Shown here piece by piece: positions 1-6,805 of a DNA stretch of 33,170 nucleotides; within the stretch, counting starts at the first letter, position 1, and every line of letters begins with the position of its first letter. Position numbers and translations under genes: made by a program. Source of the DNA: Flavobacteriales bacterium. GTDB taxonomy: Bacteria; Bacteroidota; Bacteroidia; UBA10329. The stretch lies in the NCBI GenBank assembly GCA_021741075.1, contig JAIOYO010000030.1, forward strand, positions 1 to 33,170. The letters are read 5' to 3'. The notes under the pieces were generated by a model. It had not been told where the DNA came from, searched no databases, and saw only the letters and a program-made list of their open reading frames with translations.

Positions 1-36
1 CCAAAAGCAGAAGAGAAATCAGAAGATAACGCATAA
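1..36 (+). CDS. rplU: C-terminal tail of ribosomal protein L21 (partial)
   Basis: An open frame enters at base 1 and reads PKAEEKSEDNA followed by TAA at 34-36. It lies 23 bp upstream of rpmA, where rplU normally sits (rplU-rpmA is a near-universal pair). The Lys/Glu/Ala-rich tail fits the charged C-terminal extension seen on some Bacteroidota L21 proteins. Only 11 residues are visible, so the identity rests on position and composition, not on the L21 fold. Confidence 0.6.
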   Translation, partial: PKAEEKSEDNA

Positions 37-59
37 TTCAGTTTTAAAAGCAAACAACC

Positions 60-317
60 ATGGCACATAAGAAAGGAGCCGGTAGTTCCAAAAACGGAAG
101 AGAATCAGAAAGCAAACGACTTGGAGTGAAAATCTTCGGAGGTCAGGCTGCTGTTGCTGGTAACATCATCATTCGTCAGCGAGGAACACAACACCACCCA
201 GGAGAGAACGTAGGTATTGGAAAAGACCATACGCTTTTTGCATTGACCGATGGAGTTGTTGAATTCAGAAAGAGAAAAGACAATCGTTCGTTTGTATCGG
301 TAGTTCCTGTGAGCTAA
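60..317 (+). CDS. rpmA: 50S ribosomal protein L27
   Basis: This encodes the large-subunit protein L27, whose N-terminus reaches towards the peptidyl transferase centre. The 85-residue length is normal. The N-terminus [16 protein letters not shown] is the classic L27 signature, followed by GVKIFGGQ and [13 protein letters not shown]. There is no N-terminal extension of the Firmicutes type that needs cleavage, because the lysine-rich functional N-terminus starts right after Met. It is probably co-transcribed with rplU, whose stop is 23 bp upstream, and a strong intrinsic terminator follows about 30 bp after the stop. The identification is secure. Confidence 0.98.
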   Translation: MAHKKGAGSSKNGRESESKRLGVKIFGGQAAVAGNIIIRQRGTQHHPGENVGIGKDHTLFALTDGVVEFRKRKDNRSFVSVVPVS

Positions 318-346
318 TCGAACCGACAAGATTTTTGTAAGGAAAG

Positions 347-376
347 TCCCTTGTGCTTCGGTTCAAGGGATTTTTT
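347..376 (+). terminator. Rho-independent terminator after rpmA
   Basis: TCCCTTG (347-353) pairs with CAAGGGA (364-370). The loop contains a cUUCGg tetraloop (356-361) and is followed directly by six T residues (371-376). This is a textbook intrinsic terminator and closes the rplU-rpmA unit. Confidence 0.9.
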
Positions 377-405
377 GTTTGGTAGAACTGATGAAGAACA
401 TTTTT

Positions 406-501
406 ATAGCCACAGAAACACAGATTTACACAGAAAGAACACAGATTATTTGTTCTTGTTTTCTGTGAAAATCTCTGTGCCTTCTGTGTTACTGTGGCTA
501 T
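406..501. repeat. 96-nt hairpin repeat of CACAGA/TCTGTG motifs
   Basis: The segment opens with ATAGCCACAG (406-415) and closes with CTGTGGCTAT (492-501). The two arms pair over about 19 bp with one mismatch (..CACAGaAACACAGA against ..CACAGtAACACAGA). Inside the arms the CACAGA motif recurs at short intervals on the left and as TCTGTG on the right. The whole block could fold into one long imperfect hairpin. It looks like a dispersed intergenic repeat, not a gene: no credible reading frame fits it. It fills most of the gap between the rpmA terminator and serS. Confidence 0.75.
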
Positions 502-536
502 GACATTTACTATGGTATTGAGATATTTGACAACGC

Positions 537-1817
537 ATGTTACAGACCACATATATAAAGGACAATAGGGAAGAGGTGATTAACCGTCTTGCCGTAAGAG
601 GAATTGATGCTGCCGCAAAAATTGATGAGGTTATCGTCTTGGATGACAAGCGGAAGGCCACCCAAACTGAGTTGGACGCAACTTTGGCTGATGCCAATCA
701 GTTGGCGAAGGAAATTGGTGGGCTGTTCAAGCAGGGAAAGGCAGAAGAAGCCAATGCCGCCAAAGCCAAATCGGCTGAACTTAAGGAGCAATCTACGGCC
801 TTGCAGGAAACCTTGAATACGGTTCAGGAGAAACTGAATCAGCTGCTGTATCAGTTGCCGAACCTTCCTCATAAAAGTGTTCCGAAAGGAAAAGCAGATA
901 CAGATAACGAAGTGGTTTCTACCCATGGTGCAAAGCCGAGTTTTTCATTTCAACCCGTTCCGCATTGGGACTTGGTGAAGAAATATGACCTCGTTGATTT
1001 TGAGCTGGGTGTGAAGATTACAGGCGCTGGGTTTCCTGTGTATGTGGGGAAAGGAGCACGGTTGCAACGTGCGCTCATCAATTACTTTTTGGATGAGGCC
1101 AGAGATGCTGGTTACAAGGAATACATTCCGCCATTTGTGGTGAATGCTGCTTCTGGATTTGGTACGGGACAATTGCCCGATAAGGAAGGGCAGATGTATC
1201 ACGCTACCGAAGATGATTTGTATCTGATTCCAACGGCAGAGGTGCCGTTGACAAACATATTCCGTGATGTGATTTTGAAGGAAGAGGAGCTTCCGAAAAA
1301 ACTCACGGCTTATTCTCCATGCTTTAGAAGGGAAGCAGGTTCTTACGGGAAGGATGTCAAAGGATTGAATCGCCTTCACCAGTTTGATAAAGTGGAAGTG
1401 GTGCAGGTGGTAGAACCGGAAACAAGCTATGAAGTGCTTGACACAATGGTAGCTCACGTTACCGGCCTTTTAGATAAACTCGGCTTGCACTATCGCGTGC
1501 TTCGCTTGTGCGGAGGCGACCTTGGCTTTACCTCTGCATTGACCTTCGATATGGAAGTTTGGTCAGGCGGACAAGATAGATGGCTGGAGGTGAGTTCTGT
1601 TTCCAACTTTGAGACCTTTCAGGCAAATAGATTGAAATTGCGTTACCGCAAGGGGCAAGACAAGCCGCAATTGGCGCACACGCTCAACGGAAGTGCGTTG
1701 GCTCTACCTCGCATCATGGCGGCACTTATTGAGAACAACCAGACGGAGAATGGAATTGAGATTCCAGCGGTGTTGCACAAATACACGGGTTTCAAAAGCA
1801 TTGGTTTGGATGCGTAA
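537..1817 (+). CDS. serS: Serine--tRNA ligase
   Basis: This is the class II aminoacyl-tRNA synthetase that charges tRNA-Ser with serine in the cytoplasm. The 426 residues match the usual 420-430. The N-terminal ~110 residues form the long coiled-coil tRNA-binding arm (heptad-like, Ala/Glu/Lys-rich). The catalytic domain follows, with motif 2 around residues 262-271 (CFRREAGSYG) and motif 3 from N384 (NGSALALPRIMAAL). The start at 537 gives the family N-terminus MLQTTYIKDNREEVINRL. The stop overlaps the start of the next gene, so translation is probably coupled to the small lipoprotein gene downstream. Its promoter is not clear: a near-match to the Bacteroidota -7 box (GATATTTG, 522-529) ends 7 nt before the ATG. 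Confidence 0.97.
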   Translation: MLQTTYIKDNREEVINRLAVRGIDAAAKIDEVIVLDDKRKATQTELDATLADANQLAKEIGGLFKQGKAEEANAAKAKSAELKEQSTALQETLNTVQEKLNQLLYQLPNLPHKSVPKGKADTDNEVVSTHGAKPSFSFQPVPHWDLVKKYDLVDFELGVKITGAGFPVYVGKGARLQRALINYFLDEARDAGYKEYIPPFVVNAASGFGTGQLPDKEGQMYHATEDDLYLIPTAEVPLTNIFRDVILKEEELPKKLTAYSPCFRREAGSYGKDVKGLNRLHQFDKVEVVQVVEPETSYEVLDTMVAHVTGLLDKLGLHYRVLRLCGGDLGFTSALTFDMEVWSGGQDRWLEVSSVSNFETFQANRLKLRYRKGQDKPQLAHTLNGSALALPRIMAALIENNQTENGIEIPAVLHKYTGFKSIGLDA

Positions 1818-2364
1818 TTCTATTCTTTCTATGGCTTTTCTGTCAGCGATTTTGATCGCGGCAATGGGTTGTAGAACGGATTTTACCCCAGAACTGAACG
1901 CTGCCGAAAGCTTGCTTGGTGTATTGAATAACGTGGAACAATCTTCGGATGAAGTGGATGTTCGATTGGTTAAGCAATACGTGAAAGATGTAGCTGAGAA
2001 GTGCCAAAAGATTCAGAATGAATTGACGGACACGCTTGAATTGGAACAAGCACAGCTGTTGGTGAATTTCTGTGCGTTGCAAGAACATCTTCAAAGTTGT
2101 TTGACTAGAAAAGAACTTATTGATGCAGAGGTGATTCGAACACGGAATCAAATCTTTAACCTTAAAACAGACTTGAAGGAAAGACGAGCAGATAAGGACA
2201 GTTCAAACGTTTATATTGAGCAGGAATTTCTTTTTGTGGAAAGTTTGAGTGAAGGAACAGAACAGGTGGCGGTGGAGCTGAACAGTTGTTTTGAGACCTA
2301 CGCTGAACTAAAAGACGAAATCGACCGTTTACTCATAGCCTTGCCGAATAAGGGTCAAGAATGA
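1810..2364 (+). CDS. Putative lipoprotein with coiled-coil region
   Basis: I do not recognise the family. From the ATG at 1810 (overlapping the serS stop by 8 bp) the product has 184 residues. It begins with a short hydrophobic segment ending in ILIAAMGC, so C21 is a plausible lipid-anchored cysteine, although the residue at -3 (Ala) is not the favoured Leu. The rest is acidic and rich in Glu, Leu and Gln with heptad-like spacing, and so probably helical. The frame is also open upstream of 1810, inside serS, but only a start near 1810 (or the ATG at 1831) gives the signal-like N-terminus. Its stop overlaps the next gene's ATG (ATGA, 2361-2364), which points to a coupled lipoprotein/TPR pair acting in the cell envelope. 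No function is inferred beyond that. Confidence 0.7.
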   Translation: MRNSILSMAFLSAILIAAMGCRTDFTPELNAAESLLGVLNNVEQSSDEVDVRLVKQYVKDVAEKCQKIQNELTDTLELEQAQLLVNFCALQEHLQSCLTRKELIDAEVIRTRNQIFNLKTDLKERRADKDSSNVYIEQEFLFVESLSEGTEQVAVELNSCFETYAELKDEIDRLLIALPNKGQE

Positions 2365-4178
2365 AATTCAGATTCTTCATATTCTTACTTATTGTACTCA
2401 GTTCAAGCCTTGGTTGGGCGCAAACGGACACGGACGAGCAATTGGCTGCGCAGTTTTTCAAAAATGGTGAGTATGAGAAGGCGGAGGTCTATTATCAGCG
2501 GCTTTACAAGAAGTATAACGATGAGTTTTTCTTCCAGTATTACGTGGATTGTCTGCTGAAGCTGGAGAATTTTTCAGAAGCGGAGAAAACGGTTGAGAAG
2601 CGTATCAAGAAGGAAGGTAACCCCGTGCTTCATGTGTATTTGGGTTACGTGCATAAAGCGGCTGGCGATGGTAAAAAGGCTGAGCAGGACTATACGAAGG
2701 CTATTGCTGAGTTGCCGCCTTTTCAGCTTCAGATTGATGCACTGGCAGATGCTTTTGCCGATAAGGGCGAGTTGGAGCAGGTGGTTCGCACCTATGAAAA
2801 GGGGCGCAAGTTGCTGAATGGCGTTTATAATTATCGGTTTGAGCTGGCGGCTGTGTACAATAAGTTGGGCAAGTTTGATTTGGCGGTGGAGGAATATCTG
2901 AATGCATTGGAGGAAGACGAAAGTCAGATTACGAAAGTGCGAACCGATTTGCTGGATCTTTTTATTGCCGATGAGACCAATGCCAAGCAGGAATATTTTG
3001 AGGAAGCGGTTATTGGCCGCGTTCAGAAGCAGCCGCAAAAGGACATTTATCCTGAGCTGCTGATTTGGCATTTTGAGCAGCAGAAGAAGTTCAGTCAGGC
3101 ATTTGCGCAGGCCAAGGCTTTGGACAGAAGGAACAAGGAAGATGGCGCGCGCATTGTGCAATTTGCGCATATCTGTAGGGCCAACCAATCGTTCGATTTG
3201 GCCATTGAAGCCTACGATTACGTCATCAAAAAGGGGCGAGACAGCTACTATTACATGAGCTCTAAAAAGGATTTGGTGAACACACTTTACGAAAAGGCCG
3301 TGGCTGGCGGTTCCTACACCGATCAGCAATTGCTCGACCTCGAAAAGACCTTTCTAGCCACATTAGATGAGTTTGGCCGCAACGGAAATGTGGCGCAAAT
3401 GATGATGAACCTCTCGGAGCTTTACACCTTCTACATCCACAATTCCGAAAAGGGAATCAATCTTCTCTATGAGGTGCTGGATTTGCCAGGTATCAATCAG
3501 AGAGACCTCGCCATGGCTAAAATACAGTTAGCCGATGCCTTGCTTTTCACAGGCGAGGTTTGGGAAACAACCTTGCTTTATTCGCAGGCCGAAAAGATGT
3601 TCAAGACAGACGACATTGGCCGCATTGCCAAACTCAAAAACGCCAAATTGTCGTACTACACGGGGCAGTTCGATTGGGCGCAGGCGCAGCTCAATATCCT
3701 GAAGGCCGCCACAAGCGATTTCATTGCCAACGATGCGCTCTACCTCGCCATGCTCATTGGCGACAACTCCATCATGGACACCACCTATGCCGCGCTCAGC
3801 ACCTTTGCGCGGGCCGATCTTCTGCTCTATCAGAACAAGCTCGATAGCGCCAAAATTGCCCTCGATAGCATCGAAGAGTTTTACCCCGGACACAGCTTGC
3901 AAGACGACATTCTCTACAAACGCGCACAGATTGCCGAGCAGGAAGGCAACTACGAATTTGCTCAAGAAAACTACCACCGCGTGTGGAAAGAATACCCGAC
4001 CGACCTGCTTGCCGATGATGCCGTTTACCGAATGGCGCAGCTTTATGAGAACCAGCTCAAAAGCAACGCCAAGGCCATGGAATACTATCAGGAACTCCTT
4101 CTCAATTATCCAGGAAGCCTTTTTACCGTGGAGGCGCGGAAACGTTACCGCAGCCTGCGTGGCGATCTCTTGAATTGA
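2361..4178 (+). CDS. Secreted tetratricopeptide-repeat protein
   Basis: The 605-residue product starts with a Sec signal peptide (MKFRFFIFLLIVLSSSLGWA, likely cleaved after A20). It then shows arrays of TPR-like helix pairs. Examples are the segments near residues 30-65 (FFKNGEYEKAEVYYQRLY), 90-115 (YLGYVHKAAGDGKKAEQDY), 155-190, and at the C-terminus (RAQIAEQEGNYEFAQENYHR, AMEYYQELLLNYPGS). TPR proteins act as protein-binding scaffolds. An export signal in this phylum suggests the periplasm or envelope. The ATG overlaps the stop of the preceding putative lipoprotein gene by 4 bp, so the two may work together. Codon choice shifts towards C-ending codons in the 3' third. The repeat class is certain, but the specific partner is unknown. 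Confidence 0.85.
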   Translation: MKFRFFIFLLIVLSSSLGWAQTDTDEQLAAQFFKNGEYEKAEVYYQRLYKKYNDEFFFQYYVDCLLKLENFSEAEKTVEKRIKKEGNPVLHVYLGYVHKAAGDGKKAEQDYTKAIAELPPFQLQIDALADAFADKGELEQVVRTYEKGRKLLNGVYNYRFELAAVYNKLGKFDLAVEEYLNALEEDESQITKVRTDLLDLFIADETNAKQEYFEEAVIGRVQKQPQKDIYPELLIWHFEQQKKFSQAFAQAKALDRRNKEDGARIVQFAHICRANQSFDLAIEAYDYVIKKGRDSYYYMSSKKDLVNTLYEKAVAGGSYTDQQLLDLEKTFLATLDEFGRNGNVAQMMMNLSELYTFYIHNSEKGINLLYEVLDLPGINQRDLAMAKIQLADALLFTGEVWETTLLYSQAEKMFKTDDIGRIAKLKNAKLSYYTGQFDWAQAQLNILKAATSDFIANDALYLAMLIGDNSIMDTTYAALSTFARADLLLYQNKLDSAKIALDSIEEFYPGHSLQDDILYKRAQIAEQEGNYEFAQENYHRVWKEYPTDLLADDAVYRMAQLYENQLKSNAKAMEYYQELLLNYPGSLFTVEARKRYRSLRGDLLN

Positions 4179-4249
4179 TTTGAGGGTTTTGGACTAAGTG
4201 CGAAGTCCATCGATTGACAAACACATGTGTAGAACTCCACTTTTTCAAC

Positions 4250-4280
4250 TTGGATCACGCGCCCTTCGATCCTACCTTTG
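4250..4280 (+). promoter_or_regulatory. Candidate Bacteroidota-type promoter of the methyltransferase
   Basis: TTG at 4250-4252 is followed after exactly 20 nt by TACCTTTG (4273-4280), a full match to the Bacteroidota -7 consensus TAnnTTTG. The methyltransferase ATG lies only 5 nt downstream, at 4286. If the promoter is used, the transcript would be leaderless or nearly so. A perfect palindrome, ACACATGTGT (4221-4230), lies upstream of the -33 element. This is seen directly, but usage is an inference. Confidence 0.5.
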
Positions 4281-4285
4281 AACAC

Positions 4286-5584
4286 ATGGAACTCCGAGTA
4301 GTAGAGCTTTTTGCGGGTGTTGGCGGATTTAGGATCGGGCTAGAAGGATACCCGAAAGCAGAGGATTCAAACTACAAGGTTGTATGGAGCAATCAATGGG
4401 AACCAAGTACGAGGAAACAACACGCCAGTCTGGTCTATGAGAACCGCTGGCCCAAGGCCAATCATTGCAATCGGAACATCGAGGAGGTGATTGAGAACGA
4501 TTTTGACCAGATTCCAGATCACGACCTTTTGGTCGGTGGATTTCCTTGTCAGGATTATTCGGTTGCCACAAGTCTGAAGAATTCCAAAGGCCTACGCGGA
4601 AAGAAAGGCGTGTTGTGGTGGAGTATTGAAGCAATTCTTAGACAGAAGGAAGATAAGGCTCCGAAGTATCTGATGCTGGAGAATGTGGATCGCCTGCTCA
4701 AATCTCCTGCAACCCAACGCGGACGAGATTTTGCCATCATGCTTTCATCACTCAATACCTTAGGCTATGCGGTTGAGTGGCGGGTGATTAACGCTGCCGA
4801 TTACGGAATGCCGCAGCGCAGAAGACGGGTCTTTATTCTGGGCTATCACAAATCGACTGAACTGTACAAACGTCTAAAGGCAGCTTCAAAAGTTGATTGG
4901 TTGAAAAGCGAAGGAGTGATTACCAAAGAATTCCCTGTCAAAGACGACTTTTCCAATACTTCAAGCGGAATTATCAATGCGGATGTTCAGGAAGTTTCTG
5001 ACGGGTTCAATAAGAATGGGACACTATCACCATTTCAGAATTCTGGTGTAATGATAGATGGCAGTTATTGGACCGTTAAAACCAATAGTAAATATGATGG
5101 TAAGCGAACTGTTTTGGAGGATATTCTTGAAAAAACGGAAGACGTACCAAAAGAGTTTTTTATTAGCCCTGAGGAGCTCGGTAAAGAAAAGGGTTGGGAG
5201 TATTTGAAAGGTTCAAAAAGAATTGAAAGGACCAACTCGCAAGGTCATACCTATATTTACTCAGAGGGAGGAATGGTATTTCCTGATGCGCTGGACGCTC
5301 CATCAAGGACAATCATTACTGGTGAAGGTGGAAAAGCACCTTCTCGTTTTAAGCATGTCATTTTTAAGGATGACCGATATAGACGGTTGATTCCAATTGA
5401 ACTGGAGCGATTGAATATGTTTCCCGATAATCACACAAAACTTGATGGAATCACAGACCAAAAACGTGCTTTTTTTATGGGGAATGCTTTGGTTGTGGGT
5501 ATCGTGAAAAAGCTGGGAATTGGCTTAGCGGAAGCCATTGACAGGAAAGAATCTGAAATGGCTCTTACAGCCTCAACCAACTGA
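4286..5584 (+). CDS. DNA (cytosine-5-)-methyltransferase, solitary
   Basis: This enzyme transfers methyl from S-adenosylmethionine to C5 of cytosine in a specific DNA sequence. From the ATG at 4286 it has 432 residues with the canonical C5-MTase motifs in order. They are motif I FAGVGG (9-14), motif IV GGFPCQ with catalytic C88, motif VI ENV (132-134), motif VIII QRRRR (177-181), a variable target-recognition region (roughly 190-340), and motif X (MGNALVVGIV) near the C-terminus. The frame is open upstream to 4214 (TTG), but motif I normally lies within ~10 residues of the N-terminus, which supports 4286. I see no restriction endonuclease, Vsr nuclease or controller gene next to it. DUF4286 follows after 2 bp. 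The target sequence cannot be read from the protein by eye. It may be an orphan epigenetic enzyme, or the remnant or defensive half of a restriction-modification system. Confidence 0.93.
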   Translation: MELRVVELFAGVGGFRIGLEGYPKAEDSNYKVVWSNQWEPSTRKQHASLVYENRWPKANHCNRNIEEVIENDFDQIPDHDLLVGGFPCQDYSVATSLKNSKGLRGKKGVLWWSIEAILRQKEDKAPKYLMLENVDRLLKSPATQRGRDFAIMLSSLNTLGYAVEWRVINAADYGMPQRRRRVFILGYHKSTELYKRLKAASKVDWLKSEGVITKEFPVKDDFSNTSSGIINADVQEVSDGFNKNGTLSPFQNSGVMIDGSYWTVKTNSKYDGKRTVLEDILEKTEDVPKEFFISPEELGKEKGWEYLKGSKRIERTNSQGHTYIYSEGGMVFPDALDAPSRTIITGEGGKAPSRFKHVIFKDDRYRRLIPIELERLNMFPDNHTKLDGITDQKRAFFMGNALVVGIVKKLGIGLAEAIDRKESEMALTASTN

Positions 5585-5586
5585 AC

Positions 5587-5895
5587 ATGATCATCTACAA
5601 CGTAACCGTAAACATCAACGAAGAAGTGCATGACGAATGGGTGGCGTGGATGCGTGATGTACACATCCCGGATGTGATGGCAACGGGCTATTTCTTGGAG
5701 AATCGCTTTGCGAAAGTGTTACTAACGAAGGACGAAGGTGGCGTAACCTATTCCATTCAATATCTCTGCAAGAACATGTCCGACCTTCAGAAATATCAGG
5801 GTTCGCACGCACCGCGCTTGCAGGCAGATGTGAAGGCGAAATTTGACGGGAAGTTTGTGGCATTCCGAACCGTTTTGGAGATAGTAGCCCCCTAA
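5587..5895 (+). CDS. DUF4286 family protein
   Basis: A 102-residue protein with an alpha/beta, ferredoxin-like pattern: MIIYNVTVNINEEV, then a Trp-rich amphipathic helix (DEWVAWMRDVHIPDVM), then a strand with YSIQYLCKNM. I recognise it as the DUF4286 family, common in Bacteroidota, where to my recollection it often sits next to rsmA, as here. Its biochemical function is not known. It begins 2 bp after the methyltransferase stop, so the two are probably co-transcribed. The stop codon and the last residues (AP) fall inside a C-rich intergenic repeat, so the native C-terminus may have been altered by repeat insertion. Confidence 0.8.
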   Translation: MIIYNVTVNINEEVHDEWVAWMRDVHIPDVMATGYFLENRFAKVLLTKDEGGVTYSIQYLCKNMSDLQKYQGSHAPRLQADVKAKFDGKFVAFRTVLEIVAP

Positions 5896-5914
5896 TCCCC
5901 CAAAGGGGGACTTG
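5887..5914 (+). repeat. C-rich Bacteroidota intergenic repeat, copy 1
   Basis: The block runs GCCCCCTAA, then TCCCCC-AAA-GGGGGA (5896-5910, a small hairpin), then CTTGG. It includes the TAA stop codon of DUF4286 (5893-5895). A near-identical copy in the opposite orientation lies at 28315-28342. Both copies have the same polarity relative to the gene that ends at them. Confidence 0.85.
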
Positions 5915-5925
5915 GCTTCGCAGAT

Positions 5926-5966
5926 TCTTAGCGTTCTTTGCGTGAACTCCGCGTCTTTGCGGTTTG
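5926..5966. repeat. GCGTT/GCGTC-type intergenic repeat
   Basis: The block contains successive units: CTTAGCGTTCTTTGCGTGAA (5928-5947), then CTCCGCGTCTTTGCGGTTTG (5948-5967). I know this general wording (CTTTGCGT.. repeats) as a dispersed intergenic element of many bacterial genomes. In the frame that continues into rsmA it would encode an extension containing LSVLCVNSASLRF, which is best read as translated repeat and not as protein. Confidence 0.65.
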
Positions 5967-6004
5967 AGGATTCGCATATTCGTACCCAATTCGTAACAGC
6001 CTTT

Positions 6005-6766
6005 ATGGTCAAACCAAAGAAACATCTCGGTCAGCATTTTCTCAAAGACCTGAAAATTGCATCTGATATTGCCGATGCACTTACAGGTCATGGCGATTAC
6101 AAGCACGTGTTGGAAGTGGGCCCCGGAACGGGTGTTCTCACCCAATATTTGTTACCTAAAGAATATGTGCTTCATGCCATTGAGATGGACCGAGAATCCA
6201 TCGCCTATCTCCATCAGAACTTCATTCAACTCACCGACAACCTGATTGAAGGTGATTTCCTGAAGCTGAATTTCAACGACATTACCGATGGCCCGCTGTG
6301 CGTCATCGGCAATTTCCCTTACAATATTTCTTCACAGATATTTTTCAAAGTGCTGGACAATCTAGATCAGGTTCCTGAAGTAATCGGCATGTTGCAAAAG
6401 GAAGTGGCCGACAGAATTGCAGCTCCGCCAGGTTCAAAGACCTATGGCATTTTGAGCGTGTTGGTGCAGGCTTTTTATGATGTAGAATATCTATTTACCG
6501 TTCCTCCAGAGGTTTTTAATCCGCCTCCGAAGGTGAATTCCGCAGTAATCCGCTGTAAACGAAATGCGGTTGCGGCATTAGATTGTGATGAAAGTAAATT
6601 CAAGCTTGTGGTGAAAACTGCCTTCAATCAGAGGCGCAAAACCTTGAGGAATGCCCTCAAATCCCTTACTTTCGCCACCGCTCCAAACGAGCATCTTCTT
6701 ATGCTTAGGGCCGAACGGCTTTCGGTTGCGGATTATGTTCAGATCACGAAGTGCCTAGCCGACTGA
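6005..6766 (+). CDS. rsmA: 16S rRNA (adenine1518-N6/adenine1519-N6)-dimethyltransferase
   Basis: RsmA (KsgA) dimethylates two adjacent adenines in the loop of helix 45 of 16S rRNA during late 30S assembly. The 253 residues match the family. The N-terminus MVKPKKHLGQHFLKD is the standard start. SAM-binding motif I is EVGPGTG (37-43), an acidic residue of motif II is E60, and the catalytic motif IV is NFPY (103-106). FNPPPKVNSAVI is the conserved segment before the C-terminal domain. The frame extends 31 codons upstream, but that part is the GCGTC repeat, so 6005 is the right start. mgtE follows after 39 bp. Confidence 0.96.
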   Translation: MVKPKKHLGQHFLKDLKIASDIADALTGHGDYKHVLEVGPGTGVLTQYLLPKEYVLHAIEMDRESIAYLHQNFIQLTDNLIEGDFLKLNFNDITDGPLCVIGNFPYNISSQIFFKVLDNLDQVPEVIGMLQKEVADRIAAPPGSKTYGILSVLVQAFYDVEYLFTVPPEVFNPPPKVNSAVIRCKRNAVAALDCDESKFKLVVKTAFNQRRKTLRNALKSLTFATAPNEHLLMLRAERLSVADYVQITKCLAD

Positions 6767-6805
6767 TCATTGAGTTAAGTTGAACGAAACCTACGCCCTT
6801 GAACA

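Noticed and set aside
406..501. CRISPR-like array because CACAGA words recur
   Set aside because: The words are short and irregularly spaced, with arms that pair with each other. There are no spacers of constant length and no cas genes.
2574..3329. A long open frame on the minus strand (about 250 codons) inside the TPR gene
   Set aside because: It is opposite a TPR protein with a clear signal peptide and repeats. The product has low-complexity Leu/Ile/Gln-rich composition with no recognisable domain. It is a shadow frame.
4190..4208. Terminator after the TPR gene (GGACT..AGTCC)
   Set aside because: The stem is only 5 bp and has no T-run.
4286..5895. Complete restriction-modification system with DUF4286 as the endonuclease
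   Set aside because: DUF4286 is a 102-residue protein without nuclease motifs, and the family sits next to rsmA without methylases in other Bacteroidota, as far as I recall.
5912..6004. Upstream extension of RsmA by 31 residues
   Set aside because: It is translated intergenic repeat. The family N-terminus starts at 6005.
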